A DNA stretch of 64,000 bases from Flavobacterium swingsii (GTDB taxonomy: Bacteria > Bacteroidota > Bacteroidia > Flavobacteriales > Flavobacteriaceae): NCBI RefSeq assembly GCF_900111965.1, contig NZ_FOJT01000001.1, positions 372,001-436,000 on the forward strand, given 5' to 3'. How positions within the stretch are numbered: position 1 is the first letter of the stretch; each line of letters opens with the position of its first letter. Below the pieces are notes generated by a model. The model saw only the letters and a list, made by a program, of their open reading frames with translations, did no database searches and was not told where the DNA came from. This document shows positions 26,608 to 36,142 of the stretch, piece after piece. The position numbers were made by a program, and so were the translations under genes.

Positions 26608-29600
26608 ATGAAACAGAATTATTTTCAGAAAAAGTATACTTTTTTCTTATTAGTACTACTTGGTCTATTTACAGTCACTAACAACACACTTATTGCGCAA
26701 TGCGTAACAACAGCACCCGCAGATGTAACTATAAATTGCGGATCATCAACTACTTTGAGTGCAACAACAACTGCAGTAACTTATAGTGTAGTAACATCAT
26801 CATGTGGTCCGGTAGCTATTGCAGGTACAACCGCCTTCCCTACCACTTGCGATGACTGTGTTACAGGTCAGATTCCCATTGGATTCCCATTTAATTTTTA
26901 CGGAAACACATATACCACAGGTGTAATCTCCTCTAACGGTATTTTGGGTTTTGGCCCTACTTTTTCATATACAGGTTATAGTGCTTTCGCTATACCATCT
27001 GGAGGAGACCCAAACAATTATATTGCTGGTTTTTTTGCCGATATAGACATTCGTTACGGAGGAACAATAACCTATCAAACAGTAGGCACTGCGCCAAACA
27101 GACGTTTTGTAGTAAGCTATAACAATGTTGTTCCTTACAATTCTGGCACAGGAGCTGGTACAGGAACAGCCTCATTTCAAATCGTACTTAACGAAACAGG
27201 ATCCTTTCAAGTAATTGTTTCTCAACTATCAGCAAACTGGAATGCAACAACCTCTGGCGCATTAGCAACTTCTGGTGCAGAAAATGACAATGGAACATAC
27301 GCTTTTCCAGTTCCAGGAAGAAACTCTACCGATTGGCCAGGAATTAATGCTGGTGCTCAAGACTGCACCATATTTAACCCTCAACCTTGTATTTTTCAAA
27401 GATGGCAACAAGGCGCAACTGTAGTTTCTGCAAGTCCGAATTTAACCATATCACCAAATGTAACCACACCATATACAGCCTATTGGCTTTGTGGCGGAAG
27501 TCCGTGTAATGACGATACCGTTGTAAATGTAAATGGACCAAGTTATAGTTTAAATGCACAAGCAGACAACACAAGCTGCGCTACACCAAATGGTTCTATA
27601 ATATTTAATACCGTAAATTTAAGCGGAAGTTACAATCTTGGTTACAACATAAACGGAAGTCCAACTTCTCAAACTGTTACACCAGGATCAGGAAGTACTA
27701 GTATAGCTCAAGGCGCAGTTTTTAATGCTGGAACACTCGCCAATACAGACCCTACTTGGGTTAGAAATACAGGAGGAACAACCTGTGGCGCAACCGCAGG
27801 AACCGATGAATATTATGATGTATTCGCATTTACAGTTTCAACCAACGGATCATATACACTTAACATGTGTACACCTGGAACAGATTTTGATGCGCATGCC
27901 TCATTATATCAAAATGCATTTAGCGGAGCCGCACCTTGTGGAACTCCAGCAAATTTTATAATTGCTGATGATGATACAAATACAGGAGGGAATTGCGAAA
28001 ATGATTCTAGAATTGTAGCAACACTATCAACTGGAATTACCTATTATTTAGTATCTACTAGTTTTAGTACAGGTGCTGTTGGAAATTACGAATGGACATT
28101 TACGGGTCCTGCATCAGCAACAATAAACATTGGAGCCCCTCAAATTATTTTAAGCAACTTATCAGCTGGTACTTATTCTAATTTTCAATTAAACACTGTC
28201 AGTTGTGGAATCATAACCATTCCTGGCCCATTTACAATTTTAGACACAAGTGTTAAAACTTGGGATGGTAGCAATAGTACAGATTGGAACACAAATCAAA
28301 ACTGGTCTGGTAATGCAAGACCCACAGCTACCGATTGTGTAGTTATACCAGGAAGCGTACCTAACAACCCTATCGTTTCTTCAGGAACTGAAGCCTTAGC
28401 AGGAACACTAACTGTCCTAAACGGCGGTAATTTGACCGTAAACTCTAATAATTATATAACCGTAACTAATACTGTAACTGTAAATACAGGAGGTATATTT
28501 ACATTAAATAATAACGCATCATTATTACAAACAAACAATGTAGTAAATAGTGGTAATATTATATATAGAAGAGATGCTACCGCTATTAGAGGTTCTGATT
28601 TTGTATATTGGTCCTCACCAGTAGCTAGTCAAGCCATTAGTGGGATATACACAACTCCTGTACAAGGTCCAAAATATTTATGGAATACAACTGGATTAAA
28701 TGCTAGAAATGGACTTGGCAGATGGGACACTTTTGCAGGAACTATGACTACAGCAAAAGGTTATATACTTAGAGGGTCTAGTAATTCAGCTATGGCATCA
28801 AGCACTATAAACAGTACATTTACAGGAGTCCCTAACAATGGAAATATAACGATTAAAGCTACTCGTGGTAACATGACCGCAGCAACTGTGCCATCTACCT
28901 ATTCGGCCGCTGGGCTTAACGTAATGGACGACAACTGGAACTTACTTGGTAACCCATATCCATCAGCGATTAATGGATTACAGTTTTTATCTACAAATAG
29001 CGCTAACTTATTAGGTAACATAAGATTATGGAGACATTTAAACACTCCAACTGCAATTGCAAGTCCATTTTATCAGAATTTTGTATATAATTATAATTCA
29101 AATGATTATTTGACTATCAATTTTACAGGACCAACAGTACCTGGAGCATCAGATATTATAAAATCTGGACAAGCATTTATGACGCAACGTATAGAAGGCG
29201 CTCAAGATTTAGTAGGCGCTGACATACAGTTTAACAATGCTATGAGAAGAAATGCAGGTGCTCTAATGGTAAATGATAATTTCTTTAAATCAAGTACAAA
29301 CAATCAATCTCCTAATACAAATACTGTTGAAAAAAACAGAATATGGTTAGATATTGTTGACAATACAACTAACTCTTCAGAAACTACTTTATTAGGATAT
29401 GTTGATGGAGCTACAAATAGTTTTGATAATGATTTTGATGCTACAATTGGAATTACTACTGCTATTGGAATATATAGTTTTGCAGACAGTAAAGAATGTA
29501 TCATTCAAGGAAAACCAACACCATTTAGCCAAGATGACATTGTACCTCTAGGTATAAATATACAATCAGATGGTGGTTATCACATTGCTATAAAAGCAGT

Positions 29601-30003
29601 AGATGGGTTATTTACAAATGGAGCACAAATCATATATCTAGAAGATAAATTGTTAAACGTAATTCACAATCTAACTTTAGCTCCTTATAGTTTCACATCA
29701 AATGCTGGTACTGTAAACGATCGATTTGTATTGCGTTATACTGATAGAGCGTTATCAAATAATGATTTTGACTACAATGATGAGATTAAAATTTTTGTTA
29801 ATAGTGGCATCAATGTAACTTCTACAAAAGAAACAATTAAAGATATAATTGTTTATGATGTTTTGGGTAAAACATTATTAGATAAGAAAAATATCATTAA
29901 AAATGAAGTGAGGCTAACCGAATTAAGACCAACAACAAATGTTTTAATCGTTAAAGTAACTTTAGAAAATAATAAAGTAGTAATTAAAAAAGTAATTTAC
30001 TAA
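26608..30003 (+). CDS. Large secreted T9SS type C protein
   Basis: A 1,131-aa paralogue, in its C-terminal half, of the preceding giant gene. Seen: signal peptide (to about residue 31, NTLIAQ), a nidogen-like/jelly-roll part (about 70-215, IPIGFPFNFYGNTYTTGVISSNG...IAGFFADID), a pre-peptidase-like domain (about 370-505, DEYYDVFAFTVSTNGSYTLNM), then the shared module (WDGSNSTDWNTNQNW, YWSSPVA, LLGNPYPSAINGL) and a T9SS type C end (DIIVYDVLGKTLLDKKNI...NKVVIKKVIY). It lacks the Gly-rich and GEVED parts of its neighbour. Probably a surface adhesin; ligand unknown. Confidence 0.85.
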   Translation: MKQNYFQKKYTFFLLVLLGLFTVTNNTLIAQCVTTAPADVTINCGSSTTLSATTTAVTYSVVTSSCGPVAIAGTTAFPTTCDDCVTGQIPIGFPFNFYGNTYTTGVISSNGILGFGPTFSYTGYSAFAIPSGGDPNNYIAGFFADIDIRYGGTITYQTVGTAPNRRFVVSYNNVVPYNSGTGAGTGTASFQIVLNETGSFQVIVSQLSANWNATTSGALATSGAENDNGTYAFPVPGRNSTDWPGINAGAQDCTIFNPQPCIFQRWQQGATVVSASPNLTISPNVTTPYTAYWLCGGSPCNDDTVVNVNGPSYSLNAQADNTSCATPNGSIIFNTVNLSGSYNLGYNINGSPTSQTVTPGSGSTSIAQGAVFNAGTLANTDPTWVRNTGGTTCGATAGTDEYYDVFAFTVSTNGSYTLNMCTPGTDFDAHASLYQNAFSGAAPCGTPANFIIADDDTNTGGNCENDSRIVATLSTGITYYLVSTSFSTGAVGNYEWTFTGPASATINIGAPQIILSNLSAGTYSNFQLNTVSCGIITIPGPFTILDTSVKTWDGSNSTDWNTNQNWSGNARPTATDCVVIPGSVPNNPIVSSGTEALAGTLTVLNGGNLTVNSNNYITVTNTVTVNTGGIFTLNNNASLLQTNNVVNSGNIIYRRDATAIRGSDFVYWSSPVASQAISGIYTTPVQGPKYLWNTTGLNARNGLGRWDTFAGTMTTAKGYILRGSSNSAMASSTINSTFTGVPNNGNITIKATRGNMTAATVPSTYSAAGLNVMDDNWNLLGNPYPSAINGLQFLSTNSANLLGNIRLWRHLNTPTAIASPFYQNFVYNYNSNDYLTINFTGPTVPGASDIIKSGQAFMTQRIEGAQDLVGADIQFNNAMRRNAGALMVNDNFFKSSTNNQSPNTNTVEKNRIWLDIVDNTTNSSETTLLGYVDGATNSFDNDFDATIGITTAIGIYSFADSKECIIQGKPTPFSQDDIVPLGINIQSDGGYHIAIKAVDGLFTNGAQIIYLEDKLLNVIHNLTLAPYSFTSNAGTVNDRFVLRYTDRALSNNDFDYNDEIKIFVNSGINVTSTKETIKDIIVYDVLGKTLLDKKNIIKNEVRLTELRPTTNVLIVKVTLENNKVVIKKVIY

Positions 30004-30004
30004 A

Positions 30005-30331
30005 TTACCTATATTTTAAAAACTTCCAAAAAGACCTCTTCTTCAAATAGTCGAGGTCTTTTTCGTTAGCATAAGCCTCTCTTTCAAAAATAATATTTCT
30101 GTAGGCTTTGTTCCTATCTTTATATCGAATGGTTTTGATTAAAAAATCTGTAAAATATAAAATATAAAAAGGTAAAATAAGCAACTCCAATTGCTGACGA
30201 ATGTGTATTTTTTCGTGATTTAGTAAAACTTTATTTGTCTTGTCAAAACCATTTCTAATAATCACAAAAGGAAATAAAGTAAGTCCTCGGTATTTTTTTG
30301 GAATTAAATATTTAGAAACAATTAGAAACAT
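30005..30331 (-). CDS. Small membrane protein with HExxH motif
   Basis: A 108-aa protein. An N-terminal segment is followed by NHEKIHIRQQLELL (HEKIH fits the HExxH zinc-binding pattern) and a hydrophobic stretch (LLILPFYILYFTDFLI, about 51-66) likely to be a membrane segment. A second conserved-looking FEREAYANE lies about 30 residues later; its Glu could be a third zinc ligand. It resembles the core of BlaR1/M56-type membrane peptidases reduced to a minimal unit, but I cannot name a family. Its stop is 1 nt from the convergent T9SS gene, and a strong hairpin lies inside its 3' coding end. Confidence 0.6.
   Translation of the reverse strand: MFLIVSKYLIPKKYRGLTLFPFVIIRNGFDKTNKVLLNHEKIHIRQQLELLILPFYILYFTDFLIKTIRYKDRNKAYRNIIFEREAYANEKDLDYLKKRSFWKFLKYR
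30028..30063 (+). terminator. Terminator-like hairpin inside a convergent coding region
   Basis: An 11-bp perfect stem AAAAAGACCTC / GAGGTCTTTTT with 14-nt loop, starting 25 nt past the T9SS stop. It is embedded in the last codons of the small HExxH gene on the other strand, so the same bases would both encode that protein and end the T9SS transcript. Confidence 0.6.
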
Positions 30332-30344
30332 GATTTAAAGTTTA

Positions 30345-30533
<189 letters not shown>

Positions 30534-30665
30534 AAAATGGACATTCAATTATTCAAATATCGAATCAAAATTCACAAATCCTATCACAGGTCTGACATTC
30601 GTTACCCCTAGGTTTCAATCATTTGAAATTTAGAATATAAACCTAACGAATTAAAAATAACAAAA

Positions 30666-32642
30666 ATGACTTTTAAAGAACAAATACAACAAGGTATTCC
30701 GTCTGTTTTACCACAACCAAAAGCTTACGAGACTTCAATAAATCACGCGCCAAAACGCAAAGAAATATTATCCACAGAAGAAAAAAAATTAGCACTTCGC
30801 AACGCACTTCGTTATTTTGAAGCAAAACACCACGCAACATTAATCAAAGAATTCTCAGACGAACTAGAAACTTACGGACGCATTTATATGTATCGTTTTC
30901 GTCCAGATTACGAGATGAAAGCCCGTCCAATTTCTGATTATCCAGGGAAATGCGAACAAGCAAAAGCCATCATGCTCATGATTCAAAATAACTTGGATTA
31001 TGCAGTAGCACAACATCCACATGAATTAATTACTTATGGCGGAAACGGTGCTGTTTTCTCAAACTGGGCACAATATTTATTGACGATGCAATATCTATCC
31101 GAAATGACCGATGATCAAACTTTAGCGATGTATTCTGGTCATCCAATGGGATTATTTCCATCACATAAAGAAGCGCCAAGAGTCGTAGTAACTAACGGAA
31201 TGGTAATTCCTAATTATTCTAAGCCCGACGATTGGGAAAAAATGAACGCTTTAGGTGTTTCGCAATACGGACAAATGACTGCAGGAAGTTATATGTACAT
31301 TGGTCCGCAAGGAATCGTACACGGAACAACCATCACAGTTTTGAACGGTTTTAGAAAAATCAAAAAAGCAACTTCAGGAGGATTATTCGTAACCTCAGGA
31401 CTCGGCGGAATGAGCGGAGCACAACCAAAAGCTGGAAACATTGCAGGTTGCATCACTGTTTGTGCCGAAGTAAATACAAAAATCACACACATTCGCCACA
31501 GTCAAGGTTGGATAAATGAGGTTTTTGAAAACATAGACGAATTGGTTGCCAGAGTCACTTTGGCGAAAGCCAATAAAGAAATTATTTCTCTTGCATATCT
31601 AGGAAATGTGGTCGATGTTTGGGAACGATTTGACCAAGAAAATATTCATATCGATTTAGGTTCCGACCAAACATCGTTGCACAATCCTTGGGCTGGCGGC
31701 TACTACCCTACTGGATTTTCATTTGAAGAATCGAATGAAATGATGGCAAATAATCCAGATAAATTTAAAGAAGAAATTCAAAAAACGTTGCGTCGTCATG
31801 CAGAAGCGATAAACAAACACACAGCAAAAGGAACTTATTTCTTCGATTACGGAAATGCTTTTTTATTAGAAGCTTCACGGGCAGGAGCTGATGTCATGGC
31901 CGACAATCATATTGATTTCAGGTACCCGAGTTACGTTCAAGATATTATGGGACCTATGTGTTTCGATTATGGTTTTGGACCTTTTCGATGGGTTTGTGCT
32001 TCAGGAAAACCAGAAGATTTAGCAAAAACAGATGCTATTGCTTGTGCCGTCTTAGAAGAAATGATGAAAAATTCGCCAGAGGAAATCAGGCAACAAATGC
32101 AAGACAATATCACTTGGATAAAAGGCGCTCAGGAAAACAAACTAGTCGTTGGTTCACAAGCACGAATCCTTTATGCTGATGCTGAAGGAAGAATAAAAAT
32201 CGCCGAAGCATTTAACCAAGCCATTGCAAAAGGAGAAATTGGAATCGTCATTTTAGGTCGTGACCACCATGATGTTTCGGGAACAGATTCGCCTTATCGC
32301 GAAACTTCAAATATATATGATGGCTCTCGTTTTACTGCCGATATGGCAATACAAAACGTGATTGGCGACAGCTTCCGTGGTGCAACATGGGTTTCTATTC
32401 ACAATGGAGGCGGCGTTGGTTGGGGAGAAGTGATAAATGGAGGTTTTGGTATGGTTCTTGATGGTTCTAAGGAAGCTTCAAAACGATTAGAATCGATGCT
32501 TTTTTGGGATGTAAACAACGGAATATCAAGAAGAAGTTGGGCAAGGAACGACAATGCAATTTTTGCAATAAAAAGAGCCATGGCGACACAACCTTTATTA
32601 AAAATTACCATCCCAAATATAGTGGATGAAAAATTATTTTAG
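30666..32642 (+). CDS. hutU: Urocanate hydratase
   Basis: Converts urocanate to imidazolonepropionate in histidine degradation, using tightly bound NAD+ as electrophile. Seen over 658 aa: ELITYGGNGAVFSNWAQY, MYSGHPMGLFPS, the glycine-rich TSGGLFVTSGLGGMSGAQPKAG, GRDHHDVSGTDSPYRETSN, and NGGGVGWGEVINGGFGMVLDG near the C-terminus. It is the long form found in Bacteroidota and eukaryotes, about 100 residues longer than the proteobacterial enzyme. No hutH, hutI or hutG is in the window. The 132-nt gap upstream holds no convincing small gene. Confidence 0.95.
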   Translation: MTFKEQIQQGIPSVLPQPKAYETSINHAPKRKEILSTEEKKLALRNALRYFEAKHHATLIKEFSDELETYGRIYMYRFRPDYEMKARPISDYPGKCEQAKAIMLMIQNNLDYAVAQHPHELITYGGNGAVFSNWAQYLLTMQYLSEMTDDQTLAMYSGHPMGLFPSHKEAPRVVVTNGMVIPNYSKPDDWEKMNALGVSQYGQMTAGSYMYIGPQGIVHGTTITVLNGFRKIKKATSGGLFVTSGLGGMSGAQPKAGNIAGCITVCAEVNTKITHIRHSQGWINEVFENIDELVARVTLAKANKEIISLAYLGNVVDVWERFDQENIHIDLGSDQTSLHNPWAGGYYPTGFSFEESNEMMANNPDKFKEEIQKTLRRHAEAINKHTAKGTYFFDYGNAFLLEASRAGADVMADNHIDFRYPSYVQDIMGPMCFDYGFGPFRWVCASGKPEDLAKTDAIACAVLEEMMKNSPEEIRQQMQDNITWIKGAQENKLVVGSQARILYADAEGRIKIAEAFNQAIAKGEIGIVILGRDHHDVSGTDSPYRETSNIYDGSRFTADMAIQNVIGDSFRGATWVSIHNGGGVGWGEVINGGFGMVLDGSKEASKRLESMLFWDVNNGISRRSWARNDNAIFAIKRAMATQPLLKITIPNIVDEKLF

Positions 32643-32702
32643 TTTAAAGTTTATTAGGTTCTAATGCAACTTTAAACATTAAACCATAAAAACAATTAAA
32701 TT

Positions 32703-33236
32703 ATGAAAACAATAAAATTTTTATCGATATTAATAACGTTCTTATTAGCCTCATGTAGTGCAGTAAGGGTAAATTCTGATTATGAAAAAAAAACAGATTT
32801 TTCGGTTTATAAAACCTATGCTTTTCATAAAACTGGCATAGACAAAGTTGAAATTTCCGATTTTGATAAAAAACGCATCCTTCGTTCTATTGATGAAGAA
32901 ATGACTACTAAAGGCTTTACTAAAAGTGAAACTCCTGATTTGTTAATCAATATTAATACCAAAGCCGAAAAAAATATTAATGTAAGCCAATTTAATGCAA
33001 ATTACGGTTATGGCTGGGGATTGGGTTGGAATCCTCCTTATTGGGGCGCAAATTACAACATCAATACAAATACCGAAGGAACTCTGATTATCGATTTAAT
33101 AGACGCTAAGAAAAAAGAGTTAATTTGGCAAGGTGAAGGCGTAGGATATCTAACAAAAAATACTGACAAAAAAGACGAGAATATAAAATGTTTTGTTACC
33201 CATATTTTAGCACAATATCCACCAGTAAAAAAATAA
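32703..33236 (+). CDS. DUF4136 family lipoprotein
   Basis: A 177-aa lipoprotein: short signal with lipobox LASC then CSAVRVNSDYEKKTDFSVYKTYAFH, the typical opening of DUF4136 proteins. A Tyr/Trp/Gly-rich loop (about 100-120, NYGYGWGLGWNPPYWG) and a C-terminal part (GTLIIDLIDAKKKELIWQGEG) also fit the family. DUF4136 proteins are envelope lipoproteins of unknown function. It lies 60 nt after hutU with no terminator seen between. Confidence 0.85.
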   Translation: MKTIKFLSILITFLLASCSAVRVNSDYEKKTDFSVYKTYAFHKTGIDKVEISDFDKKRILRSIDEEMTTKGFTKSETPDLLININTKAEKNINVSQFNANYGYGWGLGWNPPYWGANYNINTNTEGTLIIDLIDAKKKELIWQGEGVGYLTKNTDKKDENIKCFVTHILAQYPPVKK

Positions 33237-33244
33237 AAATGTAT

Positions 33245-33276
33245 AAATGGTCTGCTTTTTAGCAGACCATTTATTT
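33245..33276 (+). terminator. Terminator of the DUF4136 gene
   Basis: A 12-bp perfect stem AAATGGTCTGCT / AGCAGACCATTT with TTTT loop and trailing T-rich sequence. An in-frame ATG of the next gene lies inside the stem, which argues for that gene starting at 33289. Confidence 0.85.
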
Positions 33277-33288
33277 AACACGAAAAAT

Positions 33289-34338
33289 ATGATCCAAAAA
33301 TACTTTAACACAGCACTCCTACTCATTATTAGTATTTTCATTTCGTCATGTAGTTCTACAAATTTACTGACTATGGACGCCATACAGCCTGCACCAGTAA
33401 ACATAAATGCTAAAGATATTTCGATAGGAATCATCAACAGAAGTGTGCCATCTCAAAAAAATGTAGCTATCGATGAGATTGATAAAATTTTATCCATCGA
33501 AGGTAGAAATTTAGATAAAGAAGGTGCTCAAAACACGATTGCAAGTTTACAAAATGAACTTTCTAAAAACAATATAATCATTGGTGCCAAAATCATTGAG
33601 GTACCAAATCTGAAAAATACAGGTTTAGCTCTTTTTCCTGAAGCAATTTCTTGGGAAAAAATAAGTCAAATTTGCAAAGAAAACAAAGTCGATGTCGTAT
33701 ACGAACTTTCGTATTATGACACCGATGCAAAAGTTGATTATAAAGTAAACAATGTAGAAACAACCAATATTTTAGGGCTAAAAATTCCTCTTATAGAACA
33801 TCAAGCGACCATTACAACACTAATAAAAACTGGCTGGAGAATATATTCACTTAAAAACAAAGTGATTTTAGAAGAATTCTCAACGCAAGACAACGTAACA
33901 TTATCAGGAAGAGGTATAAATCCTGTTAAAGCTATTGAAACTATTATAGGAAGAAAAGAAGCCGTTTTAAATAGTAGCGACAAAATAGGGAAATCTTATG
34001 CACAAAGAATATTACCATATAACATAAGAGTTTCGAGAGATTATTTTGTAAAAGGGAATGATAATTTTGTTACCGCAATGCGAAGAGCACGAACAGGAAA
34101 ATGGGATAGCGCAGCCGAACTTTGGGCAAAAGAAGTAAACAATTCTAAAGGAGAAATTGCTGGTAGAGCTTGTTATAACATGGCCATTATAAATGAAATT
34201 AACGGAAATTTAGACACTGCTGTCGAATGGGCATCAAAATCATATTCGGATTACAACAATAAATTGGCCTTAAAATATCTGAACATTCTAAAAAGAAGAA
34301 TAAATAAGAACAAACAACTTGAAGAACAGTTGAAATAA
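33289..34338 (+). CDS. DUF6340 family lipoprotein with TPR-like C-terminus
   Basis: A 349-aa lipoprotein: signal (MIQKYFNTALLLIISIF), lipobox SSC, then SSTNLLTMDAIQPAPVNI and ISIGIINRSVPSQKN, the recurring opening of DUF6340 proteins. The C-terminal about 90 residues are helical and TPR-like (KGNDNFVTAMRRARTGKWDSAAELWAKEV, YNMAIINEINGNLDTAVEWASKSY). Start 33289 begins the signal peptide and clears the upstream terminator. Function unknown; probably periplasmic-facing outer-membrane lipoprotein. Confidence 0.82.
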   Translation: MIQKYFNTALLLIISIFISSCSSTNLLTMDAIQPAPVNINAKDISIGIINRSVPSQKNVAIDEIDKILSIEGRNLDKEGAQNTIASLQNELSKNNIIIGAKIIEVPNLKNTGLALFPEAISWEKISQICKENKVDVVYELSYYDTDAKVDYKVNNVETTNILGLKIPLIEHQATITTLIKTGWRIYSLKNKVILEEFSTQDNVTLSGRGINPVKAIETIIGRKEAVLNSSDKIGKSYAQRILPYNIRVSRDYFVKGNDNFVTAMRRARTGKWDSAAELWAKEVNNSKGEIAGRACYNMAIINEINGNLDTAVEWASKSYSDYNNKLALKYLNILKRRINKNKQLEEQLK

Positions 34339-34384
34339 ATCTAAAGATTTAGTACTTTTACTTCCAAACAACAACTACAATATT

Positions 34385-36139
34385 ATGGAAGCGCCTTTTG
34401 AAAGCAACCCACTGATTGACAGACTACCAAAACATTTGAAGCAGTTTATCAAACCGCAAGATTATAGCGACTACTCGCCAATAAACCAAGCAGTGTGGCG
34501 TTATGTGATGCGAAAAAACGTAGATTACCTATCTAAAGTTGCTCACGAATCGTATCTTATAGGATTAGAAAAAACAGGACTGGAGATAAATAATATTCCG
34601 AATATGTACGGTATGAACCGTATTCTAAAAGAAATTGGTTGGGCTGCCGTAGCTGTTGACGGATTTATTCCGCCGAATGCATTTATGGAATTTCAAGCTT
34701 ACAATGTACTTGTTATCGCTTCCGATATCCGACAATTAGAACATATCGAATATACGCCTGCTCCAGATATTATTCACGAAGGGGCTGGTCACGCACCCAT
34801 TATTGCCAATCCAGAATATGCCGAATATTTACGTCGCTTTGGCGAAATAGGTTGCAAAGCCATTTCATCGTCACGCGATTACGAAATGTATGAAGCCGTA
34901 CGATTGTTATCGATAGTGAAAGAAGCTGAAGGAACTCCTCAAGCCGAAATTGATGCTGCCGAAAAACAAGTAGATTTTCTTCAAAACAATATGGGAGAAA
35001 TGTCAGAAATGGCACAAATTCGAAATTTACACTGGTGGACAGTCGAATATGGTTTGATAGGAACAGTCGAAAATCCAAAAATATATGGAGCAGGTTTGCT
35101 TTCTTCTATTGGCGAAAGTGCTTGGTGTATGACAAATGAAGTTGAAAAACTTCCCTACTCTATTGATGCGGTAAACCAAAGTTTTGACATTACAAAACCA
35201 CAACCTCAGCTTTTTGTGACGCCAGATTTTGCTTATTTAAGTGAAGTTTTAGAAGAATTTGCAAACAAAATGGCACTTAGAACTGGCGGATTGTCTGGTA
35301 TTCATAAACTAATTAATTCGAAAGCGATTGGAACTATCGAAATGAGTACCGGAATTCAGATTTCAGGTTTGTTTACCAATGTTATTGAAGATGACGGAAA
35401 ACCAGTTTACATTCAAACCACAGGAAAAACAGCTTTATCTTATAGAGAAAAAGAACTGGTTGGTCACGGAACGTCGTATCATTCTGAAGGTTTTGGAAGT
35501 CCAATTGGAAAACTAAAAGGAATAAATATCGCTATCGAAGATATGAGTCCTCGCGATTTGAAAGCTTACGATATTTATGAAGCTGGAAAAGTCACTTTAG
35601 AATTTGAAGGAAACATCGTAGTTTCGGGCGAAATAGTTACTGGCTCACGCAATTTGCAAGGCGAAATTATATTAATTAGTTTCAAAAACTGTACGGTTAC
35701 TCATGGAGAAACTATTTTGTTTCAACCAGAATGGGGAATTTATGATATGGCGGTAGGAAAAAAAGTGATTTCAGCTTTTTCTGGCCCAGCCGACGTGCAT
35801 AGTTTCGATATGATTACACATATTCCTTCATCTAAAACCATCAAATCTAAAAAGACACGGGAACGTGAAGAATTAGAAGGTTTATACCAAAATGTACGCG
35901 ATATTCGCGAAGGAAAATCGACTAATATATCATTAGAGAACACTTTCGAAAAATTGATTGAAAATCATCCAAAAGATTGGTTACTTTCAGTTGAAATTGT
36001 AGAATTAGTTCATACTAAAGATACCGTTTTGACATCAAAAATAATTTTGCATTTAGAAGACTTGAAAGTGTCTAGACCTGAAGTAAAAAAACTAATCAGC
36101 AATGGTTTAGAACTGGTTTTCGAAAAAGAATCGGCATAG
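34385..36139 (+). CDS. Aromatic amino acid hydroxylase, long form
   Basis: A pterin-dependent, iron-containing hydroxylase, most likely converting phenylalanine to tyrosine. The iron ligands are visible as H131 and H136 in IIHEGAGHAP and E221 in WWTVEYGL. The catalytic domain spans about 20-330. The C-terminal about 250 residues form an extension absent from short proteobacterial phenylalanine hydroxylases (about 260-300 aa). Long forms like this occur in Flavobacteriaceae. The gene is convergent with the DUF4230 gene, with 3 nt between and no terminator seen. A pterin recycling gene was not seen nearby. Confidence 0.92.
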   Translation: MEAPFESNPLIDRLPKHLKQFIKPQDYSDYSPINQAVWRYVMRKNVDYLSKVAHESYLIGLEKTGLEINNIPNMYGMNRILKEIGWAAVAVDGFIPPNAFMEFQAYNVLVIASDIRQLEHIEYTPAPDIIHEGAGHAPIIANPEYAEYLRRFGEIGCKAISSSRDYEMYEAVRLLSIVKEAEGTPQAEIDAAEKQVDFLQNNMGEMSEMAQIRNLHWWTVEYGLIGTVENPKIYGAGLLSSIGESAWCMTNEVEKLPYSIDAVNQSFDITKPQPQLFVTPDFAYLSEVLEEFANKMALRTGGLSGIHKLINSKAIGTIEMSTGIQISGLFTNVIEDDGKPVYIQTTGKTALSYREKELVGHGTSYHSEGFGSPIGKLKGINIAIEDMSPRDLKAYDIYEAGKVTLEFEGNIVVSGEIVTGSRNLQGEIILISFKNCTVTHGETILFQPEWGIYDMAVGKKVISAFSGPADVHSFDMITHIPSSKTIKSKKTREREELEGLYQNVRDIREGKSTNISLENTFEKLIENHPKDWLLSVEIVELVHTKDTVLTSKIILHLEDLKVSRPEVKKLISNGLELVFEKESA

Positions 36140-36142
36140 GAA

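Noticed and set aside
30537..30611. A 24-codon frame starting ATGGACATTC before hutU
   Set aside because: No membrane segment, motif or coupling; too short to support.
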